From positions 1-41,371 of the forward strand of contig CAIXIX010000598.1 in NCBI GenBank assembly GCA_903919615.1: DNA of 41,371 nucleotides, written 5' to 3'. Below the pieces are notes generated by a model. The model made no database searches. It was not told the origin of the DNA and worked only from the letters and a program-made list of their open reading frames with translations. The position numbers and the translations under genes were made by a program. Shown here piece by piece: positions 10,019 through 18,417 of the stretch (position 1 is its first letter; each line of letters opens with the position of its first letter). This DNA comes from an uncultured Chthonomonas sp. (lineage in GTDB: Bacteria; Armatimonadota; Chthonomonadetes; Chthonomonadales; Chthonomonadaceae).

Positions 10019-10189
10019 AATCAATGCCTCAGTTCTGACGGCTAAAACCAAAAACCATCGACGGACTCTCTTCGATAATGCCCCATCCTAAGACTGTCGC
10101 GTACGAAGTTGACAGGAATGAACCTGCCGTATGCCGAATTCACACTTACCGTTGTAAGACGATCCACGATTTAAGGTAAACGACTACTA

Positions 10190-11668
10190 ATGCCGAACAG
10201 AGTATTTATCCTCGGCCTCGACTGCGCCGCTCCCGAACTTGTCTTCCAGCAGTGGCCTCACCTTCTGCCCAACCTAACGAGCTTACGCCAAACTGGCGCC
10301 TGGGGCCGGTTGGAGAGCACAATCCCCCCTATCACTGTCCCAGCTTGGATGTGTATGATGACCGGCAGGGATCCGGGATCGCTTGGCATCTACGGTTTCC
10401 GTAACCGCAGAGACCATAGCTACGACGGCCTACAGTTCGCCAGCAGTAAGTTGGTTCGAGAACCCGCGCTCTGGGACCTGCTCGGAGAGCATGGACTGCA
10501 AACAATTGCACTTGGCGTACCGCTTACCTACCCCCCGCGCCCGATCAATGGGCTCCTCATCACAGATTTCCTTGCACCTGATACCAATGCGGACTACACG
10601 TTTCCATCTGACCTTAAGCAAGAGATCAAAGAGGTCGTCGGAGAGTATATCTTCGATACCAGGCAGTTCCGAACCGATGACAAGGAGCGCCTGCTTGCCG
10701 ACATATACACGATGACCGAACAGCGCTTCAAACTCGCGACTCACCTGATGGAGAACAAACCCTGGGACCTGTTTGTGATGATCGAGATGGGGCCAGATCG
10801 CCTGCACCACGGATTCTGGAAATACTACGATCCGCAGCATCCGCTCCACCAGCCTGGAAATCCACTGCAGCACGCGATCCGCGACTATTACGTACGTTTA
10901 GACGCGCACATCGGCGATCTTATCTCACATCTCAAACCGGACGACAGGCTCATTGTCGTTTCGGATCATGGCGCAAAGCGCATGGATGGCGGAATCTGCT
11001 TTAACCAGTGGCTGATTAAAGAGGGTTATCTGAAGCTAAAAAGTGAGCCCGATCAAGAGTGCAAGCTAACGCCAGACATGATCGATTGGAGCCAAACGCG
11101 AGCCTGGGGCGATGGCGGATATTACGGCAGGCTATTTATCAATGTGCAGGGCCGCGAGCCACTCGGAACCGTACAGCCGCATAGCTTAGAAGCTCTAAAG
11201 CGCGAGATCACGGAGAAGCTGGAACAGATGTCGGGCCCGGATGGTATGCACCTTGGTAACAAGGTGTTCCGGCCTGAAGATATCTACACGAAGTGTAGTA
11301 ATGTGCCTCCGGACCTGATTGTCTACTTCGGAGACCTGCATTGGCGTTCCGTAGGCAGCGTCGGTCATAACTCGATCTACACCGCGACCAACGACACCGG
11401 TCCGGACGATGCCAACCATGCACAGCATGGGATATTCATTATGAAGGACATCGGTTCTTCGGCATCCGATGCCGGTGAGCGGACCGATCTCTCGATCTAC
11501 GATATCGCCCCGACAGTGCTTACGAGCCTTGGTGTCACTCCGCCTCCCGGTGTTGGAAGGACAGTCGTTGGCCTGGCAGGACAGACGGCACACACAGATA
11601 GCGACGCCTATACGCCCGAAGAGGAGGCTGAACTGGCGCGCAGATTAGAGGACCTTGGCTACCTGTAG
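10190..11668 (+). CDS. Alkaline-phosphatase-superfamily phosphodiesterase/pyrophosphatase
   Basis: This 492-residue cytoplasmic-type protein (no signal peptide) has the full two-metal site of type I phosphodiesterases/nucleotide pyrophosphatases. It shows Asp11 in ILGLDCAAP, nucleophile Thr49 in PPITVPAWMCMMTGRDPG, Asp203 and His207 in GPDRLHHGFW, Asp259-His260 in VVSDHGAKRMDGG, and His413 in NHAQHGIFIM. Proteins of this subgroup, often annotated 'phosphodiesterase' or 'nucleotide pyrophosphatase', occur in archaea and bacteria and have poorly known substrates. The gene is followed after 24 bases by an acetyltransferase gene, so the two form an operon. It diverges from the GH42-like gene at 10018 across a 171-base gap that must hold promoters for both. 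Confidence 0.88.
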   Translation: MPNRVFILGLDCAAPELVFQQWPHLLPNLTSLRQTGAWGRLESTIPPITVPAWMCMMTGRDPGSLGIYGFRNRRDHSYDGLQFASSKLVREPALWDLLGEHGLQTIALGVPLTYPPRPINGLLITDFLAPDTNADYTFPSDLKQEIKEVVGEYIFDTRQFRTDDKERLLADIYTMTEQRFKLATHLMENKPWDLFVMIEMGPDRLHHGFWKYYDPQHPLHQPGNPLQHAIRDYYVRLDAHIGDLISHLKPDDRLIVVSDHGAKRMDGGICFNQWLIKEGYLKLKSEPDQECKLTPDMIDWSQTRAWGDGGYYGRLFINVQGREPLGTVQPHSLEALKREITEKLEQMSGPDGMHLGNKVFRPEDIYTKCSNVPPDLIVYFGDLHWRSVGSVGHNSIYTATNDTGPDDANHAQHGIFIMKDIGSSASDAGERTDLSIYDIAPTVLTSLGVTPPPGVGRTVVGLAGQTAHTDSDAYTPEEEAELARRLEDLGYL

Positions 11669-11692
11669 TCCCGACGGAGGGAGATCGATCGT

Positions 11693-12574
11693 ATGTGGAG
11701 CGTAGATCGGATAGCCGCCGACATCGCAGAGATTGGTCTCCCGGCCGGAGCGGTCGTGCTGACGCATGTTTCGATGCGATCCATTGGCCAGATCGAGGGC
11801 GGAGCGTCCGGCTTAATTGAAGCGTTTCAACGCGCTTTAGGTTCGGAGGCAACGCTTGTCGCGCCTGCATTTACGCCCCAGTTCCGCGATCCTGCTGAGT
11901 GGAATGAGCCTCCTACCGATCCGGAAGAGATCGAAACGATACGCAACCGCCCCGAATGCTTCGAGGCTGCAAGCTCACCTGTGGCGCTGCCATCCATGGG
12001 GATCTTTGCCGAAGTGGTTCGAAATCACCCAAAGGCATGGCGATCGGAACATCCATGGCTATCATTTTCTGCAATCGGCAGCAGCGCAGAAAAGCTCATG
12101 AAGGGTACGCCATTTCACTATCCCCTTGGATCCGAAAGCGTGCCAGCACGAATTCACGATCAGAATGGCTACGTGCTCCTTATCGGAGTCGGTCAGGATG
12201 TAAACGTATCGATCCATCTGGCCGAGGTGTGGGGAGATGTGCCGTATGCACATAGGTCGGCCAGAATTCGCACGGGAATGGATCACTGGACCCCGATGCA
12301 GGGAAGCCCCGAGTGCCGCGATGGATTCTTAAAGATGGAGCCGGTGCTTCGGCAGGCAAGGCTGTTGCAAAGAGGGTATATCGGCAATGCGCCCGCTCTG
12401 TTAATGAGACAACGTGAGCTCATTTCAATGGGGATAGCGATGGTAAGGGGCAGCGCCGAGGCGCTTCTGTGCTCTTCATCAACTTGCGTACACTGCGTAA
12501 GAGCAAGGCAGTTTACGAAGCCATCTCTCGCGCTCCCACCAGACACGGGGTTATCGTCTATGCATGGGAATTAG
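11693..12574 (+). CDS. AAC(3)-fold (YokD-type) N-acetyltransferase
   Basis: This 293-residue protein matches the aminoglycoside 3-N-acetyltransferase family (antibiotic_NAT). It has VVLTHVSMRSIGQIEGGASG near residues 18-37 (CoA-binding region) and ATLVAPAFTPQF. Further on come SSPVALPSMGIFAEVVRNHP, WLSFSAIG, and LLIGVGQDVNVSIHLAEVWG with the family His. The start ATG 11693 has GGAGGGAG upstream. Many chromosomal members do not act on aminoglycosides, so the substrate is open and resistance should not be assumed. The family's usual C-terminus is reached around residue 250 (ELISMGIAMVR); the last 40 residues look atypical and run almost to rnpB. Another frame is open over this tail, so a small frameshift near 12460 is possible. 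Confidence 0.82.
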   Translation: MWSVDRIAADIAEIGLPAGAVVLTHVSMRSIGQIEGGASGLIEAFQRALGSEATLVAPAFTPQFRDPAEWNEPPTDPEEIETIRNRPECFEAASSPVALPSMGIFAEVVRNHPKAWRSEHPWLSFSAIGSSAEKLMKGTPFHYPLGSESVPARIHDQNGYVLLIGVGQDVNVSIHLAEVWGDVPYAHRSARIRTGMDHWTPMQGSPECRDGFLKMEPVLRQARLLQRGYIGNAPALLMRQRELISMGIAMVRGSAEALLCSSSTCVHCVRARQFTKPSLALPPDTGLSSMHGN

Positions 12575-12600
12575 TTGCTATGGCAGTCAAAGAAGTTAGT

Positions 12601-12943
12601 TATCAGGAGGTCTGTAAGCCGGGTTCTGTATCTGTGTGGTCATCTCTCTGCGAAGCCGGTTACCCGACCCCTGATGCGGTCTACCCGGAGGGTAGGCGGG
12701 CCACGTCAACCCCTCCTGTCAGACCTTGCTCCCGATGGGGTTTACCAGGCCGCCATGTCTCCATGACGCCGGTGCGCTCTTACCGCACCATTTCACCATT
12801 GCCAATGACGGCTGTGTATTTTCTGTGGCACTTTCCGTCGGGTCGCCCCGCCCGGACGTTATCCGGCATCGCGCCCTGTGGAGCCCGGACTTTCCTCTGT
12901 CGCCCGATCGCTCGAACAACAGCGACCACCCGACCCCCTGATA
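12601..12943 (-). ncRNA. rnpB: RNase P RNA, type A
   Basis: On the minus strand the RNA carries the conserved core AGAGGAAAGTCCGGGCTCC (around 12885-12905). It also has the central GGTGAAATGGTGCGGTAAGA and GACCGCATCAGGGGTCGGGT blocks, and a 3' region CCCGGCTTACAGACC. Helix P1 forms between 12934-12943 (5' strand) and 12601-12610 (3' strand) with ten pairs including one G-U, and this sets the ends. The length (343 bases) fits a bacterial type A RNA. It converges on the acetyltransferase gene, with only 26 bases between the stop codon and the RNA 3' end. Confidence 0.95.
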
Positions 12944-12947
12944 GCTG

Positions 12948-12953
12948 ATTGTA
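12948..12953 (-). promoter_or_regulatory. -10 element of the rnpB promoter
   Basis: TACAAT on the minus strand lies four bases before the predicted 5' end of RNase P RNA. The -35 region 17 bases further up (CCCACA) is only a half match. Confidence 0.5.
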
Positions 12954-13409
12954 CCGTAAATGGCGGCTCCTGTGGGGAGTTCTCTATTTTCCGCGTTGCG
13001 ACGCGGAGGAGCTTATTTTTGTCTTTTGTGTTTTCTTCTTTAGCTCTAACCTTCGACGGGAGCGTTTGCCAAGTGATAGTGCTTTCGCAGGGCTCCGCCC
13101 CGCACCCCGCAAAGGACGGCTCGCGTCGGAACAGCTGGTACTACCTCAGGTCGCTCCGCTCCACACAACCGAACTGATTCGACTCCGCGCCAAATGAGTT
13201 ACAGTTCCTTTGAAACCTCCCGCGAATTGAAAAGGGCCAATAGACAGGGAAGCGTGCGCAGCTGATCACTCGTCCCTCATCCCTCTTACGTGATTCCTGC
13301 CTCATGTTTCGGCTTTGCGTTTGCTGGAAGTGTCTGCCCGGCCAGTTTGGGAGGGGCTTTTGACGACAGTTGCTTGTTCAATCACAAGGGAATTTGTTTC
13401 GGTAAGACG
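12954..13409. other. Non-coding interval upstream of rnpB
   Basis: No frame here reads like a protein. The part around 13047-13087 matches 39340-39380 without gaps at 32 of 41 positions, so it carries a dispersed repeat. The interval 13090-13130 contains GC-rich words (GGCTCCGCCCCGCACCCCGC) with no coding sense. The rnpB promoter occupies its left edge. Confidence 0.4.
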
Positions 13410-13612
13410 TTGTCAGAGATTCCCGCAGCCGCTGAACACAGAACTGAGCGGCTTGCATTCCTTGACGGAATGAGAGGCATTGCTGCGCTGTACGTCGTGA
13501 TGTATCGTGCGGTAGTTACTTACAGTGACATGTTAAACGAGAACGCGATGCATCGACGTTTCCGATGTTGATGTATGGGCACGTTGCGGTGACCGTGTAC
13601 ATCGTACATTGA
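13410..13612 (+). pseudogene. Broken acyltransferase-3 (OafA-like) gene fragment
   Basis: The frame ending at 13571 contains RLAFLDGMRGIAALYVVMYR, which is the N-terminal signature of integral-membrane O-acyltransferases (FLDGxRGxAAxxVxxxH), with the usual His replaced by Arg. After that frame stops, the next family motif continues in a different frame as LMYGHVAVTVYIVH (13568-13609), matching the conserved G-H-x-A-V-x-x-F-x-x-S-G-F block. It then meets TGA. The remaining 250-300 residues and eight or more membrane helices are missing. The gene has therefore decayed by frameshift and truncation, and the sugar-kinase gene's end begins about 45 bases further on. Confidence 0.75.
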
Positions 13613-13658
13613 GGGGCAAATGCGCGCCTTCCGGTCCCAGACCCAAATTACCTGAGCG

Positions 13659-14621
13659 CTATGAACCAAGATTAGTCTCACCCTCCATCGCGAGCAGCGC
13701 TGCACCATAGGCAGGATCACTTTTTGGCGCGACAACTCGGAACTGACCGCCAGAGGTGGATTGATCAGTAAACTGAACGCCATTCGCCCCCTTCCAGGTT
13801 GGATTCTCAAATTCGGCATTCAGGAATGAGCCGAGTTTCCACAGCCCGCCAATCGGATAAACCGCAACGTCACGAGGCATGCCAAGTCGACTACGCACTT
13901 CGCGCACCGTGTTTCGCAGACGCATTGCCATCTCTGCAACTAGATTCCGCGCGGCGCCGTCACCCGCTTCAGCAATTTCGCCCACAACTGTAGCGAGTGA
14001 GGCGACTTTTGATGGACTGAACGAGCCGTAAAGCCATTGAATAATTGCGGTGGTCGTAGGCGCCCCCGTAAAATCGACAATTGCTGCGGTCAATGGATCG
14101 GAAGCTCCATTCTGGATCGTCTCCAGTGCATACCTCAACGAGTAGATCCCGAGCTCAAACCCGCTCCCCCGATCCCCTAACAGATAACCCAGCCCATCTG
14201 CCCTGTAGGTTTCACCTAAGCTGTTCCGGCCAAAAGCGACAGCGCCGGTTCCTGCAACGGCAACGATTCCCGGCTCGCCGTGCGTTGCGCCCCAGTAAGC
14301 AATGACATAATCCGGCTCAATTCTGTAACGCTCTGCAGAGATCTGGCTCCGTAGGAGCCGTTTAAACTCTGCCCGGCGCAGTTCTGCCGTATAGCCAGCC
14401 ATACCGGCACAGACAGACCGATAGCGTGTGACTCCAGGCAATCCTGACGCAACAATCGCATCGCGAATGGATGCGGAGAGCACTTCGTCGCTATTAACCG
14501 CGATATTGCCGGGACCGCCGATTCCCAATCCCACAAGCTTGTGGTCCGAAGCCAAAATCGTGACCGCTGTCTTACTGCCGCCTCCATCGATGCCTAGATA
14601 AATCGTCTCGGGTGTATCCAT
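13659..14621 (-). CDS. BadF/BadG-type ATPase, probable N-acetylglucosamine kinase
   Basis: This 320-residue protein has the ASKHA-fold kinase blocks. GIDGGGSKTAVTIL (residues 10-23) is the phosphate-1 loop. GIGGPGNIAV, GMAGYTAELR and AVAGTGAVAFGRN (phosphate-2) follow, then GLGYLLGDRGSGFELGIYSL, a motif shared by N-acetylglucosamine kinases of the BadF/BadG/BcrA/BcrD group. Its likely role is salvage of amino sugars from cell wall or polysaccharide. The start ATG 14619-14621 leads straight into the first strand, as expected, although no strong ribosome site is present. Its 3' end abuts the broken acyltransferase gene, and a hairpin at 14649-14676 separates it from the small gene upstream. Confidence 0.85.
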   Translation of the reverse strand: MDTPETIYLGIDGGGSKTAVTILASDHKLVGLGIGGPGNIAVNSDEVLSASIRDAIVASGLPGVTRYRSVCAGMAGYTAELRRAEFKRLLRSQISAERYRIEPDYVIAYWGATHGEPGIVAVAGTGAVAFGRNSLGETYRADGLGYLLGDRGSGFELGIYSLRYALETIQNGASDPLTAAIVDFTGAPTTTAIIQWLYGSFSPSKVASLATVVGEIAEAGDGAARNLVAEMAMRLRNTVREVRSRLGMPRDVAVYPIGGLWKLGSFLNAEFENPTWKGANGVQFTDQSTSGGQFRVVAPKSDPAYGAALLAMEGETNLGS

Positions 14622-14648
14622 TACTTGCAGTTCTATCCAAACGCAAAA

Positions 14649-14676
14649 CGTTCCTGCCTGAAGTCAGGCAGGAACG
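14649..14676 (-). terminator. Perfect 13-bp hairpin between small membrane-protein gene and sugar kinase
   Basis: CGTTCCTGCCTGA is followed by two bases and then its exact reverse complement. In the minus direction it comes after the stop of the 85-residue gene (14709) and before the kinase start (14621). It fits an intrinsic terminator, with TTTGCGT downstream in that direction giving only a weak T run. Confidence 0.6.
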
Positions 14677-14708
14677 CCAAAGCAGTACAATTGCCGAGGG
14701 GTACCTGG

Positions 14709-14966
14709 TTAAGGGTGTTGAACGCTCTTGGTTGTTAGCGATGCAACTGGTCGAACCGAGTCGCGTTGAGACTTGGACCCAGATCGCTGCGAACCGGTAG
14801 TTCGCTCGAACAGGCACATCACTGAGAAGAGAATCGAAGCAATTAACAGAACGCCGCGTAAGGCGGTTTCTGCAATCGCGCTTAACAATTTAAACTCTCG
14901 CTCCGGTTGAACGGGCGTGGCGTGGGCATTCGACACGCTGTCCGCGCTCGGTATTGCTGTTTTCAC
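14709..14966 (-). CDS. Small single-pass membrane protein, unknown function
   Basis: An 85-residue frame starts at GTG 14964-14966 and ends at TAA 14709-14711. It has a polar N-terminus, one clear membrane helix (ALRGVLLIASILFSVMCLFE, residues about 35-54) and a basic, serine-rich C-terminal tail (TTGSQRSGSKSQRDS). I do not recognise a family. A GGAT-like ribosome site nine bases upstream and the terminator hairpin after it support a real gene, but evidence is moderate. It diverges from the glycosyltransferase gene at 15238. Confidence 0.5.
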   Translation of the reverse strand: MKTAIPSADSVSNAHATPVQPEREFKLLSAIAETALRGVLLIASILFSVMCLFERTTGSQRSGSKSQRDSVRPVASLTTKSVQHP

Positions 14967-15201
14967 TGGTTTATATCCGGTAAAGGGGACGGTCCTGACT
15001 GCTCAGCCTGGACAAGGTAATAACAGTTGAGCGCTACAGGGCACTGTACATTAGCAACGAGGTTAACGTCTAATTGTAGCACAGTTCTGTATTTATTGTA
15101 TAAGCCGCGCAATCCAAAATCCAAAGTTTTCGCAGAATTTTTTGGCGCGTCACGACCATGAGCCCACCGAAGTCGTCGTTCGTTTAGGCTGGCATTTGCA
15201 A

Positions 15202-15231
15202 TTGCCAAAGATCGACTTCGAGTGCTATGAT
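15202..15231 (+). promoter_or_regulatory. Promoter placing the transcription start at the GT4 start codon
   Basis: TTGCCA (-35, 15202-15207) and TATGAT (-10, 15226-15231) are spaced by 18 bases, each one base from consensus. The ATG of the glycosyltransferase starts at 15238, six bases after the -10 box, so the mRNA would be leaderless or nearly so. There is no ribosome-binding site in front of that ATG. Confidence 0.55.
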
Positions 15232-15237
15232 ATCCGG

Positions 15238-16359
15238 ATGAATATTTTGCAGATTGTATCAAGTTCGCGGACCTCCGGCGCTGAAAAGCATGTAGCCGTC
15301 CTTTGTGATCGTCTCAAAAAACGCGGCCACAACGTAATGGCAGTTTGTCCTCATGGTGATTGGCTTCCCGAACAGTTGCGGAAGGCAGAGATACCGACCA
15401 TAGAAATGAGTATGCGCGGCATCAGCGCGTTTGCTACTCCGGTTAATCTGGCAAGGGTAATGAAAGAGCAAAGCATTGATATCATTCACGCGCACCTCAC
15501 TCGCGCAACCTACTATGCGCTGGTAGCGGGCCGCTTGGCACATCTTCCGATGGTCTCATCGGTGCACTGCAGATCGCACGATGTGGCCTATAGGTTCCTT
15601 TTTCCTCAGGATAGTAGTAAAATAGTTTCGGTTTCCGATTTTATTCGCAACGGGCTATTGAGAAAAGGCGTAGCTGAGGATAAAATCCGCACAATCTACA
15701 ATGGCACCGAATTCCTTTTGGATGAACCCGCCACCGTTCCCCCCGGCAGCGCTTCCCCCGGTTCTGCAATATCTGTTAGAGAAGAATTCGATCTGCCGGG
15801 CAATTCTGTTCTCGTTGGCCTGATCGGTCGGATCGACGAATTCAAAGGGCACCTCGTTCTGGCCAGAGCTGTGAAGGCGATCGTTGATGCATGCCCTCGC
15901 GCATACTTCGTGCTTGTTGGCCCGGACGTCCCGGAGATCAAGCGCGAAATGCAGGAGATTACTGCTGCGGCAGGCGTTGGCGATCACCTCAGGTTTACCG
16001 GCGTCCGTGACGACGTGCGGCGCCTCATGGGCGAAATGGACCTATTAACGCTGCCGTCACGTTATGAAGCATGCAGCATGTCAATTATCGAAGGCATGGC
16101 GATGGGAAAACCCGTAATTGCCACGCTCGCAGGCGGTAATCCGGAACTCGTTGTTGATGGCGTAACGGGTCTGCTCATCGAACGAACGCCTGAGAAGCTT
16201 GCGTCATCGGTAATTGAGCTGTTGACAAACGAAGAGCGCCTGAGTGCCATGGGAGTTGCGGCTCGGCAGCGGGCTGTGGAACGATTCTCCGCTACCATCA
16301 TGGTCGACAACATAGAAAGTCTATACCGAGAGATTTTGGGCCAAAAAACAGCGGCCTGA
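15238..16359 (+). CDS. GT4-family glycosyltransferase
   Basis: The 373-residue protein starts at MNILQIVSSSRTSGAEKHV, the nucleotide-proximal start of GT-B enzymes with a GAEK/GGAE-type loop. The C-terminal half carries VLVGLIGRIDEFKGH, the usual start of the donor-binding domain, and LRFTGVRDDVRRLMGEMDLL. LPSRYEACSMSIIEGMAMGK contains the EX7E-type motif that binds the nucleotide sugar. The frame is open to 15142, but those residues (HDHEPTEVVVR) are unrelated to the family and lie upstream of the promoter, so ATG 15238 is preferred. It is followed after 13 bases by a polysaccharide deacetylase and probably works in exopolysaccharide or lipopolysaccharide assembly. Confidence 0.88.
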   Translation: MNILQIVSSSRTSGAEKHVAVLCDRLKKRGHNVMAVCPHGDWLPEQLRKAEIPTIEMSMRGISAFATPVNLARVMKEQSIDIIHAHLTRATYYALVAGRLAHLPMVSSVHCRSHDVAYRFLFPQDSSKIVSVSDFIRNGLLRKGVAEDKIRTIYNGTEFLLDEPATVPPGSASPGSAISVREEFDLPGNSVLVGLIGRIDEFKGHLVLARAVKAIVDACPRAYFVLVGPDVPEIKREMQEITAAAGVGDHLRFTGVRDDVRRLMGEMDLLTLPSRYEACSMSIIEGMAMGKPVIATLAGGNPELVVDGVTGLLIERTPEKLASSVIELLTNEERLSAMGVAARQRAVERFSATIMVDNIESLYREILGQKTAA

Positions 16360-16372
16360 TCAGGTAAAAGTT

Positions 16373-17131
16373 ATGACCACTCCCCGGGTCCCAATACTGA
16401 TGTACCATAAGGTTGGCGCAACCATAGATGGCTCGCCAGATCCCTTCATCAACGTATCGTCTATCTCATTCGAACGGCAGATGCTACTAATGTCTCGCCT
16501 CGGGTATGTAACCGTAACATTTGCGGAAGCTGTTGCTGGCCTCAAAGGACAACTTAAGCTGCCTCGCAGATGTTTTGCCGTTACCTTCGATGACGGATAT
16601 TGTTGCGTTGGTGAGCACGCTCTGCCAATTCTCTCAAAATTCGGGTTCAGCGGCACGGTTTTCGCCGTTTCCGGCGCAGTTGGCCGAGAAAACGCATGGG
16701 ATCATGCAAATGGTAAACCGGTTCATCCTCTGATGAGCTGGGATCAGCTTAAAAAACTGCGCTCCAGTGGCTGGGAGATTGGCTGTCACACGAAGACGCA
16801 TCCACGCATGGATGGTATTGAAGACAAAGTGGCGCTTGCCGAACTGATTGAGAGTAAAGCCCTGGTTGAGGAGCGTATCGGTGGCAGCGCACAAACGTTT
16901 TGTTATCCTTACGGTCTGTTCAACAAGCAAACTCCAGCGCTTGTAGAGGCGGCCGGCTATACTGGCGCATGCACAACTCGCAGCGGCATCGCATCAGACT
17001 CGAGCAACGCATTTCTGCTGCCCCGGGTCAAGGTTTCACACAGTGATGGCGTTGCCGGGCTACTATATAAACTCAATTTGCGACCCATGCTGCCCACGTT
17101 ACGAAAGCGGCGGCATGGCGTGGGCTTCTGA
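16373..17131 (+). CDS. Polysaccharide deacetylase (CE4/NodB fold)
   Basis: This 252-residue protein opens with VPILMYHKVG and has the NodB catalytic motif 1 at residues 71-76 (TFDDGY). Metal-binding motif 2 reads GCHTKTHPRM (His139, His143), followed by TFCYPYGLFNKQTPALVEAA (motif 3) and a C-terminal LPRVKVSHSDG. It removes acetyl groups from N-acetylated polysaccharide, or is a related deacetylase. No clear signal peptide is seen, so either the polymer is modified at the inner face or export is non-classical. It shares an operon with the preceding GT4 enzyme. Its end faces the convergent small gene at 17147. Confidence 0.88.
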   Translation: MTTPRVPILMYHKVGATIDGSPDPFINVSSISFERQMLLMSRLGYVTVTFAEAVAGLKGQLKLPRRCFAVTFDDGYCCVGEHALPILSKFGFSGTVFAVSGAVGRENAWDHANGKPVHPLMSWDQLKKLRSSGWEIGCHTKTHPRMDGIEDKVALAELIESKALVEERIGGSAQTFCYPYGLFNKQTPALVEAAGYTGACTTRSGIASDSSNAFLLPRVKVSHSDGVAGLLYKLNLRPMLPTLRKRRHGVGF

Positions 17132-17146
17132 GCCCCAACCGCGCTG

Positions 17147-17374
17147 TTATCGCTTTCCTTTTTTGCTGTCCCGTTCCGCGTAAATCTCAGCAAGGTCCCT
17201 ATACGGGTCGAGTGGCTTACCGCGGGTTTTCGCCTCCTCCTGCTCGCGTTTGAATTCGCGTATCCTCGCGTCGAGTTGCCGTGCCTTTCGAAACGCATTC
17301 GCAGAAGAATACAGGGCAATCAGGATAACGATGGCTGCGCCCAGCACCCTAAAGACTATTCCGTACACATTCAT
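17147..17374 (-). CDS. Small membrane protein with charged helical tail, unknown function
   Basis: From ATG 17372-17374 the protein is 75 residues long. It has one membrane helix (YGIVFRVLGAAIVILIALYS, residues 4-23) followed by a highly charged helix (RKARQLDARIREFKREQEEA) and a basic end (ERDSKKGKR). A GTG at 17366-17368 is six bases from GGGAG and is an equally good start, which would make it 73 residues; the ATG sits right against GGGAG. I do not recognise a family. The layout resembles small single-pass accessory proteins. Confidence 0.55.
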   Translation of the reverse strand: MNVYGIVFRVLGAAIVILIALYSSANAFRKARQLDARIREFKREQEEAKTRGKPLDPYRDLAEIYAERDSKKGKR

Positions 17375-17721
17375 CTCCCATGCGGCTTCAGGTGCAATAA
17401 CCCTGTGCCCATTCCCACCGCTTAACTGTACCTGCACTCTAGCATAATCACAGGCATCGGCTGTCGACCGGTTTACCGCCCTTGTATTGCGACGAATCCA
17501 GAGGGAATCTATTGACTTTTCGCACGATCTTGACGAATAATAGGTGTGATGCGGAAAATCAGTGGCAAATGGCGGTGATCTCGGGCCGCTCAATTCCCTC
17601 TTAAATCCCAGTTTTGGTAAGACAATCCACTTTCCACTCCTATCCAGATCTGCCCGGAATGTGCCTGGGGCACGCAGTGCGGCAAGAGTGTGTGTACTTC
17701 AGTTAGGGAGGATAATCTCTA

Positions 17722-18417
17722 GTGCGTAAATGGAGCAAGGAAACTATTGCCCATGAAATAGTGAGAATGTACGAAAACGGGAATGATCTGAACTATGCTC
17801 AGATAGCTCAGGATGAGGTCGCGCTTCTCAGGGCTGCCACTCGGTATTTTGGCTCGTGGCGGCTGGCTATTGAACATGCAGGTCTGGACTACGACGACAT
17901 TCGGCGCTATAAGAGCTGGACACGAACCCGAATCATGTCTCGCATTCGCGAACTTCATGCCCAGGGCGAAGACCTTAGCTGGCGTCACGTTAGCACGGTG
18001 GTAGATCCGCAGCTCGCGGCTGCCGCTACAAAACGCAAGCATTTTGGTTCATGGAAGGCAGCAGTCTCTGCTGCGGGGCTGGATTACGGTACGATTCGCC
18101 GGTATCGCGAGTGGGACGCTGAGACCATAACGGCAAAGGTAAATGAACTTTACGAAAAGGGAATCGACCTTAACGCCAAAAGTATGGAAGAGTACGACAT
18201 CACGCTTATTACAGCCGCTCGCCGACGTTTCGACAGCTGGGATAAAGCGCTCACAGCCGCCGGGCTGGATTATGAAAAGATCGTTCTGCGAAAGCCGTTT
18301 AAGCGTCGCAAGCGCGATGTTGCATCAACAGATCGACGACGTGCCGCAGGGACTGCACGGACGGCAAGAAGCAAGACGAAACCTGTGGACCCGGCAGCTT
18401 TGCCGCTGGAACTGTAA
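17722..18417 (+). CDS. Protein of three homing-endonuclease-associated (HNH_repeat/HARE-like) helical repeats
   Basis: GTG 17722 follows GGGAGGAT by eight bases and gives 231 residues. Three tandem units of about 63-65 residues (1-63, 64-128, 129-194) share one pattern: W-S/T/D-x-E/R-x-I near the start, then L..G.DL. Each continues with a run of Ala and [F]GSW/DSW-x-x-A, then AAGLDY-x-x-IRRY. This is the pattern of the homing-endonuclease-associated repeat (Pfam HNH_repeat), a small helical DNA-binding module usually found with nucleases. No nuclease domain is present. A very basic tail (KRRKRDVAS...) follows from about 195 on. The stop overlaps the ATG of the next gene (TAATG), so the protein is made together with a membrane glycosyltransferase. 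Possible roles are transcription regulator or nucleoid protein. Confidence 0.7.
   Translation: MRKWSKETIAHEIVRMYENGNDLNYAQIAQDEVALLRAATRYFGSWRLAIEHAGLDYDDIRRYKSWTRTRIMSRIRELHAQGEDLSWRHVSTVVDPQLAAAATKRKHFGSWKAAVSAAGLDYGTIRRYREWDAETITAKVNELYEKGIDLNAKSMEEYDITLITAARRRFDSWDKALTAAGLDYEKIVLRKPFKRRKRDVASTDRRRAAGTARTARSKTKPVDPAALPLEL

Noticed and set aside
11693-12574. Aminoglycoside resistance function
   Set aside because: The AAC(3) fold is clear, but chromosomal members of this family often act on other molecules; nothing in the context points to antibiotic modification.
12469-12948. 159-residue plus-strand frame
   Set aside because: Most of it is antisense to RNase P RNA; only its first ~35 residues, over the acetyltransferase tail, are worth a look, and this is noted as a possible frameshift.
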